This document shows, piece after piece, positions 58,267-64,000 of a DNA stretch of 64,000 nucleotides (within the stretch, counting starts at the first letter, position 1; the number at the start of each line of letters is the position of its first letter). The stretch lies in contig CAKQRZ010000006.1 in NCBI GenBank assembly GCA_934271715.1, positions 46,614-110,613 on the forward strand. The letters run 5' to 3'. A program made the translations under genes and the position numbers. Below the pieces are notes generated by a model. The model saw only the letters and a program-made list of their open reading frames with translations. It had not been told where the DNA came from and made no database searches. This DNA comes from an uncultured Alphaproteobacteria bacterium (GTDB taxonomy: Bacteria; Pseudomonadota; Alphaproteobacteria; RF32; CAG-239).

Positions 58267-60729
58267 ATGAAGTTAGTTGTTGTAGAATCTCCGGCAAAAG
58301 CCAAAACAATCAATAAATATTTAGGTCCAGACTATAAAGTTTTGGCAAGTTACGGGCATATCCGCGATTTGCCTAGCAAAGACGGCTCTGTAGACCCAGA
58401 CAATGATTTTGCCATGACTTGGGAGTTCAGTCCGGTCGGCAAAAAGCACCTTAATGACATTATCGCCGCGCTCAAAGACTGCGACACGCTTATTCTCGCA
58501 TCCGACCCGGATAGAGAGGGAGAAGCTATCGCTTGGCATATTTTAGAAGAACTTAAAGAAAAGAAAAAACTGAACGGCAAAAAGATTGAACGCGTAGTAT
58601 TTCACGAAATCACAAAATCTGCCGTTAAAGAGGGTATTGAAAATCCGCGCGAAATAGACCAAGACTTAGTCAGCGCCTACATGGCGCGCCGTGCTTTAGA
58701 CTATCTGGTAGGCTTTAACCTGTCGCCGATTTTGTGGCGCAAGCTTCCGGGGTCTAAATCGGCAGGACGCGTGCAATCAGTAGCCCTGCGCCTGATTTGC
58801 GACCGCGAAAATGAAATTGATAAGTTTAAACCGGAAGAATATTGGACCATAGATGTTGATTTATTAACCGCACAAAAAGCGGAAATGCTGACGCACTTAA
58901 TCAATCTGGACGGCAAAAAACTGGATAAATTTACCATCAACACTGAAGAAAAAGCCCTTGCCGCCAAAGCTAAAATAGAAGCTCAGAATTTTGCCATTTC
59001 TAACGTAGAGCGCAAAAAAGCCAGCCGCTATCCGGCTCCGCCGTTTACCACCTCTACCCTGCAGCAAGAGGCTGCGCGCAAGCTGCGCTTTTCAGCCAAA
59101 AAGACCATGCAGGTGGCGCAGAAACTTTATGAAGCCGGTATTATTACCTATATGCGTACCGACGCCGTAAACCTTTCTAAAGAGGCTATAAAAGCCTGTC
59201 GCGAAGCTATTGAAAAATATTTTGGCGCAAGCTATCTGCCGAAAACCGCTAAAGAATATAAAAACAAAACTAAAAACGCTCAGGAAGCGCACGAGGCAAT
59301 TCGTCCGTCTGACGTTATGAACACGCCGAAAAAAATGGAAATGAAGCTGGACAGCGACGCCTACAAGCTTTATGAACTGATTTGGAAACGCACGGTTGCC
59401 TGTCAGATGAATCCGGCCATTTTAGACCGTGTTGTGGTGGATGCTAAATCGGCCGACGGCAAAATTTTGCTGCGCGCCAACGGACAAGTAATTCAGTTTG
59501 ACGGCTTTTTGAAGCTTTACCAAGAAAGCAAAGACGACTCTGATGACGATGATGAAAACGCCATTCTGCCGAATGTAGAAACCGGAGAATCGGTAGAGAA
59601 AAAAGAGATTAAGCCGGCTCAACATTTTACAACCCCTCCTCCGAGATTTACGGAAGCAAGTTTAGTTAAAAAGCTTGAAGAACTGGGCATCGGACGTCCG
59701 TCAACTTATGCTAATATCATAGCCGTTCTGCAAGAACGCAAATATGTTAAAGTGGAAAAACTCAGATTTATTCCGGAAGACCGCGGACGTATCGTGACCG
59801 TATTTTTAGAGAACTTTTTCAAAAAATATGTGGAATATGATTTTACGGCGCAAATGGAAGAATTTTTGGATGATGTTTCCGCCGGTGCTATGCAATGGAA
59901 AAAACTGCTTGCCGGATTTTGGGCTAAGTTTATCAAAAACATAGACGAGGTTAAACCGTTGCAGCTGACGGAAGTTATTAACAAAGTGGACGAAGCTTTG
60001 TCTGCCCATCTGTTTCCGCCGCGCGAAGACGGCTCAGACCCAAGAATTTGCCCTAAATGCGGAAAAGGGCGCTTGAGCATAAAATTCGGTAAATTCGGAG
60101 CATTTTTAGGCTGCTCAAATTATCCGGAATGTTCTTATACCAAACCTTTGACCGACACTAAAGAAGAAGAGGAAGAAGCCGCAAACGCGAGCGCTCAAAA
60201 ACTTGCCAGCGGCGAAGATAAAATTTTGTGTCAAATGGATGCGCAAAATGTTTATTTACGCAAAGGACCCTATGGTTATTATGTTCAGCTTGGCGATGCC
60301 TCCGGCAATACAGAAAAACCAAAACGCTGCTCTTTGCCTAAGTTTGTCAAACCGGAAGAACTGACCGCCGAACAAGCTCAGATTTTGCTTTCTTTACCTC
60401 GCAATCTGGGAAATGGCATAGAAGTAAATATCGGCAAATTCGGACAATATATTAAGCAAGGCACAAAATCAAAATCTTTAAGCGGTGATGATAATATTTT
60501 TAATATTACCGAACAACGCGCCGAAGAACTTTTGAAAAACGCTGTAGCCAAGCCAGAACCACAGGTTTTGGCTCAACACCCGACAACAAAAGAAGATATT
60601 ACGCTAAATAAGGGGCGTTACGGCATGTATTTGAAGTGCGGAAAAAATAACTACGCTATTCCAAAAGGTTATGCGCCAAGTTCATTGACCGCCGAAGAAG
60701 CCGTAAAGATTGTAACTGCAAAAAAATAG
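58267..60729 (+). CDS. topA: DNA topoisomerase I
   Basis: 820 residues. The TOPRIM domain is at the N-terminus (KLVVVESPAKAKTINKYLG; SDPDREGEAIAWHI), the active-site Tyr is in GIITYMRTDAVNLS near residue 300, and a C-terminal zinc-finger-like CPKCGKGRLSIKFGKFGAFLGCSNYPEC unit is followed by further topo_C repeats. It relaxes negative supercoils. Acidic insert DDSDDDDE near residue 420. Confidence 0.97.
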   Translation: MKLVVVESPAKAKTINKYLGPDYKVLASYGHIRDLPSKDGSVDPDNDFAMTWEFSPVGKKHLNDIIAALKDCDTLILASDPDREGEAIAWHILEELKEKKKLNGKKIERVVFHEITKSAVKEGIENPREIDQDLVSAYMARRALDYLVGFNLSPILWRKLPGSKSAGRVQSVALRLICDRENEIDKFKPEEYWTIDVDLLTAQKAEMLTHLINLDGKKLDKFTINTEEKALAAKAKIEAQNFAISNVERKKASRYPAPPFTTSTLQQEAARKLRFSAKKTMQVAQKLYEAGIITYMRTDAVNLSKEAIKACREAIEKYFGASYLPKTAKEYKNKTKNAQEAHEAIRPSDVMNTPKKMEMKLDSDAYKLYELIWKRTVACQMNPAILDRVVVDAKSADGKILLRANGQVIQFDGFLKLYQESKDDSDDDDENAILPNVETGESVEKKEIKPAQHFTTPPPRFTEASLVKKLEELGIGRPSTYANIIAVLQERKYVKVEKLRFIPEDRGRIVTVFLENFFKKYVEYDFTAQMEEFLDDVSAGAMQWKKLLAGFWAKFIKNIDEVKPLQLTEVINKVDEALSAHLFPPREDGSDPRICPKCGKGRLSIKFGKFGAFLGCSNYPECSYTKPLTDTKEEEEEAANASAQKLASGEDKILCQMDAQNVYLRKGPYGYYVQLGDASGNTEKPKRCSLPKFVKPEELTAEQAQILLSLPRNLGNGIEVNIGKFGQYIKQGTKSKSLSGDDNIFNITEQRAEELLKNAVAKPEPQVLAQHPTTKEDITLNKGRYGMYLKCGKNNYAIPKGYAPSSLTAEEAVKIVTAKK

Positions 60730-60820
60730 CGTATTTTTAGAGGATTGCTGATAAAATTGCTTGCAAAATTGATTATAAACAGTTATACCTTTGACAAATA
60801 TTGAAAAAAACGAGGTTTGA

Positions 60821-61042
60821 ATGAGTAAAGAAGAATTGTTGGAATTAACCGGCGAAGTTATTGAAAAATTGCCAAACGCCATGTTCAGAGTACGATTGGA
60901 AAACGGCGTAGAAATTTTGGCACACACCGCTGGTAAGATGCGTAAATTCCGTATACGCGTTATGGTCGGCGATAAAGTTGACATTGAAATGACGCCGTAC
61001 GACCTGACAAAAGGACGCATCACATTCCGCCATAAAGATTAA
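60821..61042 (+). CDS. infA: Translation initiation factor IF-1
   Basis: 73 residues, a single OB fold: MSKEELLELTGEVIEKLPNA, ENGVEILAHTAGKMRKFRIRV and PYDLTKGRITFRHK. GAGG stands 6 bases before the ATG. Confidence 0.97.
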   Translation: MSKEELLELTGEVIEKLPNAMFRVRLENGVEILAHTAGKMRKFRIRVMVGDKVDIEMTPYDLTKGRITFRHKD

Positions 61043-61045
61043 AAG

Positions 61046-61071
61046 AAAGAGCCTTTCCGGCTCTTTTTTTA
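61046..61071. terminator. Terminator after infA
   Basis: AAAGAGCC-TTTCC-GGCTCTTT with T7 on the plus strand and a T-rich run on the minus strand, where it can also end pilin locus D. Confidence 0.9.
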
Positions 61072-62185
61072 ATATGGGTTCAGATAAAGCCAAAATTGCT
61101 CATATCCTCCATTTTCTATATTCATTTTACACTTTTGTATTATATCATTTATTTTTGCATTTTTAAGAGTTTGTCCTGTATATAATGTTTTGCCTTTTGT
61201 TCCGTTCCAACTTATTGATGTGTCAACTGCTTCCCAAAAAACAATCATTAAAACTTCATCCGCAATCGGTTTGGCAGCCTCAATAATATTGCGGCACAAG
61301 TCCACAGCGGAGAGTGAGGAATTTCCATCACCCTGATTATATCTGAAAAATATAATCAGTCTTTGCGCACCACCGGTGACATTTCCGTTTTTATCTTTCC
61401 AAGTAGAATGACCTTGCATAACATACATATCAACGCCGTTTTTATCATAAAATAATCCGTTTTTATATTCCAATCCTTCAGGTCTATCTCCACTAGCTTC
61501 TATTATCGCATTTAAATTATTAAATTTTTCATCAAAAGCATTTAAGTTCTGCTTAATTTTTATAATACCGGCAATAAACTCACTAATCATATTGCGCTGG
61601 ATATTGGAGCGCCACATTGCCATAGCCTTGCTATATCCGGCAATACCGCCGACTGTTAAAACGGCAATAATAGCCAATACGCCAAGCATTTCTATCATAG
61701 AACGTCCAGATTGGGAAAAAATACTTACTCTGCGTCCCCAGCACCAACCCAAAACGTCATACTTGTCGCCACACCCCACAGGCTGTGGCAGACGAGTATC
61801 CCTGACTTTGTTGCCAGCGGCAACGCTTCTTTGTTTACTTACCACCAGAGAGAACCAGCGTCCCCAGCACCCGTCATTCTTGGGTTTATCCCAAGAATCT
61901 TCTCTCAACCAGCACTTATGCAATAATAAGGCAAATTTATTGACTAGGTTTGAGACTCGTTGCCAGAAGATTCTAGGTACAGACTGTGCGTCACGGCCTA
62001 AAATGACTGGTGCTGGAGACGTTGACTTATTTCCGTCTGTTAGTTTTGTTCTGAAAGTGTTATTACTGAAAGTATCATTTTTTCTGCCAAATCCTGTAAA
62101 AACGTGCTGAACAGCAGAAAATGTGCTTTTAATCAGATGTTCAGGATTTGCAGAGAGAGAGACCTTTGCTTAGCTTATTTTTCAT
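61069..62185 (-). CDS. Phase-variable prepilin-like protein, locus D (frame OFF)
   Basis: ATG 62185 with AGGAAAG upstream gives MKNKLSKGLSLCKS and a stop at 62143, because the CT tract has 5 units. With 6 units the frame is open through ANPEHLIKSTFSAVQHVF for about 440 bases to G-RSMIEMLGVLAIIA, a 161-residue leader. That leader is filled by repeats of types B and C and a Trp-rich stretch. The mature pilin (about 210 residues) has fewer C-terminal Cys than its paralogs. The part from 61923 is open on its own but has only a TTG start. The gene is convergent with infA. Confidence 0.75.
61755..61835 (-). repeat. REP-like element (type C) in leader D
   Basis: Near-identical to 25084-25150: AAACGTCATACTTGTCGCCA through to AGTATCCCTGACTTTGTTGC on the plus strand. 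In frame with the pilin. Confidence 0.85.
61876..61898. repeat. Small palindrome in leader D
   Basis: ATTCTTGGG-TTTAT-CCCAAGAAT, a perfect 9-bp inverted repeat, read in frame. Confidence 0.8.
61926..62017 (-). repeat. REP-like element (type B) in leader D
   Basis: TTTATTGACTAGGTTTGAGA...GATTCTAGG...GGCCTAAAATGACTGG. It shares its full length, including the TTATTGACTAGGTT edge, with the leader of the Cys-rich gene (24374-24443). Confidence 0.85.
62152..62161 (-). repeat. (CT)5 dinucleotide tract, locus D
   Basis: Five CT units on the minus strand (AG on the plus strand). In-frame counts are 6, 9 or 3. Confidence 0.93.
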
Positions 62186-62224
62186 CTTTCTTTCCTCTTA
62201 TTTTAAGTTGTTTACTAGATTTAT

Positions 62225-62252
62225 TCTATACCAGCCTCACTCCATAAGTCAA
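62225..62252 (-). promoter_or_regulatory. Sigma70 promoter of pilin locus D
   Basis: On the minus strand: TTGACT, spacer TATGGAGTGAGGCTGG, TATAGA; one base different from locus B. Confidence 0.82.
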
Positions 62253-62327
62253 CTACTAAAACAATGTGCTGTAATAAGAAAAACATCTTTACTTTTATGT
62301 AATATTTCGTTAAAATGACTTTTGGAT

Positions 62328-62507
62328 AGGCAATAGTCTGTCTGGGGTGTCGTAGCCTCATTACTGTACGTCTTTAGGACGTTAAATTTTCTAGCTTTAA
62401 CGGCTGGAAGGTAGCAAAATATGTTATATTCGCAATAACTAATATGCTACACTATACTTATTGAATGTAGTTCTCAACTTCCAGCCATCTTGCCGATGGC
62501 TTTTTTG
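62328..62507 (+). promoter_or_regulatory. Structured leader of pilin E with attenuator-like terminator
   Basis: The 350-base gap between the divergent loci D and E holds several possible stems: ACGTC/GACGT (around 62368-62382), CGTTAAA/TTTAACG (to 62402), and GGCTGGAAG (62402-62410) with CTTCCAGCC (62478-62486). The last arm overlaps the left arm of a terminator, GCCAT-CTTGCCG-ATGGC-TTTTTT (62484-62506). The long-range pairing and the terminator exclude each other. This is the layout of a transcription attenuator; the signal is unknown. Confidence 0.45.
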
Positions 62508-62536
62508 TTGTAAAAAAATAATGAAAGGAAGTTACA

Positions 62537-63184
62537 ATGAGACAAAATCAATTTGGCAGAAGCATGATAGAAATGTTGGGAGTCCTCGCTATTATCGGGG
62601 TGCTGAGCGTTGGAGGTATCGCAGGGTATAGTAAAGCTATGATAAAATGGCAGATAAATCAGCAAATAGACGTAATCTCGCAACTGCTAAACACTATGAT
62701 TCAATATCGGGAAAGCTTTGGAAAAGATTTGCAAAAAGGCACTTCTTATCTTAATCTTATGCCGCTTTTAGCATCTACCGGAAATATGCCGGATATTTTG
62801 ACTGAATACCCTCAAAAACTATTAGGTGTAACTTGGTATCAGGATAGGTTTGGTTTCCTATACAATGTCGCTTATATGAAAACTTCTTATAATGCCAATG
62901 GTTCCTATGGTGAATCTTCAATAAATATATGGTTACCGAAATCAGGCAGCCTTTTAACTCAAGCATCTTATGAGTTTTGCATAGCAGCATTAAATTTTGC
63001 TAAAACAAATACACAGGATGTATGGCGGGCAAGTGTATGGAATTATTATACTGCCGGCAAAAGAGCGAATTTTAATTATGGAGAAATAACGCAGCTTACA
63101 GCGACACAAATTTCTAATGCTTGCCGACCTTGCAGCGGTACTGATACTAATTGTATGGTTTATTTATATTTAAAAATGGACTAA
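62537..63184 (+). CDS. Type IV prepilin-like protein, short leader (locus E)
   Basis: 215 residues. It starts MRQNQFG and goes directly into RSMIEMLGVLAIIGVLSVGG, so the leader has only 7 residues, like a textbook prepilin; Gly at -1 and Glu at +5 are kept. No CT tract and no REP repeat. The body is variable and the C-terminus has the Cys pattern ACRPCSGTDTNC. AAGGAAG is upstream of the ATG. This is the only family member with a normal short leader, so it may be the constantly expressed or ancestral copy. Confidence 0.85.
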   Translation: MRQNQFGRSMIEMLGVLAIIGVLSVGGIAGYSKAMIKWQINQQIDVISQLLNTMIQYRESFGKDLQKGTSYLNLMPLLASTGNMPDILTEYPQKLLGVTWYQDRFGFLYNVAYMKTSYNANGSYGESSINIWLPKSGSLLTQASYEFCIAALNFAKTNTQDVWRASVWNYYTAGKRANFNYGEITQLTATQISNACRPCSGTDTNCMVYLYLKMD

Positions 63185-63390
63185 GTATATAACAAAGAAT
63201 TATATATATTGCTGAAATCACATCAAAATGTGCAATTTGTGCTAAATATGGAGTTGATTATAGCAAACAACATCTAATAAAGAGTAGAAGCATATTTACC
63301 TTTAATAATGATACTTTTATAAATTTTAGTTAAAAGTAAAATAAGTTTCCGCAAACGGTCTAAACAATTCAGATAAACATCAAACACAGT

Positions 63391-63418
63391 TATAATATAA
63401 AAGAACTTTTATATTATA
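63391..63418. repeat. Perfect 13-bp palindrome
   Basis: TATAATATAAAAG-AA-CTTTTATATTATA. Confidence 0.75.
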
Positions 63419-63606
63419 GATGTGCCACAATTTGAAAATAAGTATCAAAGAAAAATATAGTCTAAAAATTATAACATAAAGAAATTAGTAAAACATCAAA
63501 CAAAGATAGGAAAAGGATTTTTTAATTAACAATATTTAACGGCACCCAAATTGTATACAATAGTTTTACACCTTTTCAAAAAATAAGCCTTTAATAAAAC
63601 AGCAAT

Positions 63607-63646
63607 CACACATTCAATGTAAACAGCATTTTACATTGAATGTGTG
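63607..63646. repeat. Perfect 17-bp inverted repeat
   Basis: CACACATTCAATGTAAA (63607-63623), 6-base loop, TTTACATTGAATGTGTG (63630-63646). No T run follows on either strand at the stem edge, so it is not a typical terminator. Confidence 0.8.
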
Positions 63647-63810
63647 CCTTAAAAAACTATAACCGCAAAGTAAACTGTATACAATACGTTATGGAAATAA
63701 TTTGCTTCACAACTAGCCTAGGCGATAGTTCTGAGATAAAACAGCCCTCATAAAGCGAGTTATTTTATATAATAGATATCTCCCAGTAAACTGTGGGTTT
63801 TCTGTAAAGT

Positions 63811-63845
63811 AAAATCCCCGTTTGCGTTAGAGCAGAGCGGGGATT
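63811..63845 (-). terminator. Terminator of the rRNA operon
   Basis: AATCCCCG/CGGGGATT stem (63813-63820, 63838-63845), followed on the minus strand by TTTTACTTTA; about 45 bases after the 5S rRNA. Confidence 0.75.
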
Positions 63846-63887
63846 AAAAAATAAAACAAACAATAAACAAGGAGCAGTAATCAGAAG

Positions 63888-64000
63888 AACTGGCAGCTAC
63901 CGACTCTCCCGTGTCTTAAGACAAAGTACCATAGGCGATAAGAGGTTTAACGTCCGAGTTCGGAATGGGATCGGGTGGGACACTCTTGCAATTACCACCA
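63888..64000 (-). rRNA. rrf: 5S ribosomal RNA
   Basis: On the minus strand the sequence from the window edge reads TGGTGGTAATTGCAAGAG, GTCCCACCCGATCCCATTCC, GAACTCGGACGTTAAACCTC and ends near GGTAGCTGCCAG. This has the universal 5S core (CCGAACTCGG-type) and complementary ends (TGGTGGT/GCCAG region). The first few bases may lie outside the window. It implies an rRNA operon entering from the right. Confidence 0.95.

Larger units (their letters stand above)
63185..63886. other. AT-rich spacer between pilin E and 5S rRNA
   Basis: About 700 bases with no convincing gene. It holds the perfect hairpins 63391-63418 and 63607-63646, two GTATACAATA sequences (near 63553 and 63677; the first within the palindrome TTGTATACAA) and the rRNA terminator. 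Confidence 0.6.

Noticed and set aside
61592..62110. 172-codon plus-strand ORF across leader D
   Set aside because: Same reason: repeat-driven open frame antisense to pilin D.
63185..63886. tRNA genes near the 5S rRNA
   Set aside because: No cloverleaf or T-loop consensus found on either strand by eye.

Overview
The window looks like a chromosome segment of a low-to-medium GC alphaproteobacterium, probably an uncultured, host-associated and at least partly anaerobic one. The alphaproteobacterial signs are a TrcR (DUF1013) protein, a zapA gene followed by a probable 6S RNA, ihfA followed by a MerR-type gene, and a SuhB/EF-P pair. HydF (maturation of [FeFe]-hydrogenase) and a flavoredoxin-type flavin reductase point to anaerobic metabolism. 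The exact lineage is inference. I saw no tRNA gene, CRISPR array, insertion sequence or prophage.

Layout. 1-14.1 kb: peptidyl-tRNA hydrolase (cut by the window edge), a nitroreductase, a TPR/membrane protein pair, rsmB, a TetR-RND efflux operon with palindromic operators, a secreted LprI-like duplicated protein, a TrmN6-like methylase, ferredoxin and a membrane-anchored GH24 lysozyme. 14.2-26 kb: trxB, then pilin-like genes mixed with Fic, trcR, rpmE, suhB, efp, a coiled-coil protein with zapA, and 6S RNA. 26-36 kb: a MerR/exported flavodoxin pair, a GT-C glycosyltransferase, tolQRA, secreted proteins, a family 4 uracil-DNA glycosylase and a TPR lipoprotein. 36-48 kb: another pilin, ihfA, alr, tatD, hydF, xseB-ispA, a cyclophilin and several small orphan genes. 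48-61 kb: a minus-strand envelope block pyrH-frr-uppS-cdsA-rseP-bamA-lpxD-fabZ, facing plsY-dprA-topA-infA. 61-64 kb: two more pilin genes, an AT-rich spacer and the end of an rRNA operon (5S rRNA, minus strand).

The most striking content is a scattered family of six type IV prepilin-like genes with an almost identical N-terminus (GRSMIEMLGVLAIIG). Four of them start at the same ATG (MKNKL-K-GLS), behind a near-identical sigma70 promoter and ribosome binding site, and carry a (CT)n dinucleotide tract 8 codons into the reading frame. The tracts hold 7, 7, 8 and 5 units. Each of these counts puts the ATG out of frame with the pilin, so translation stops after 14-18 codons. At all four loci the frame that would be read with 6 or 9 units is open without a stop from the tract to the pilin, over about 170 to 450 bases. 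This is what a slipped-strand phase-variation (contingency) system looks like, and in this sequence all four switches are OFF. The stretch between tract and prepilin cleavage site is filled, in frame, by dispersed palindromic REP-like repeats. That tolerance makes sense because prepilin peptidase would remove this part. Two further loci (a pilin and a cysteine-rich secreted protein) share a second type of leader and a conserved intergenic box.

A second pattern is a set of seven short orphan genes that lack a Shine-Dalgarno sequence and start after an A/T-rich leader, unlike nearly all other genes here.
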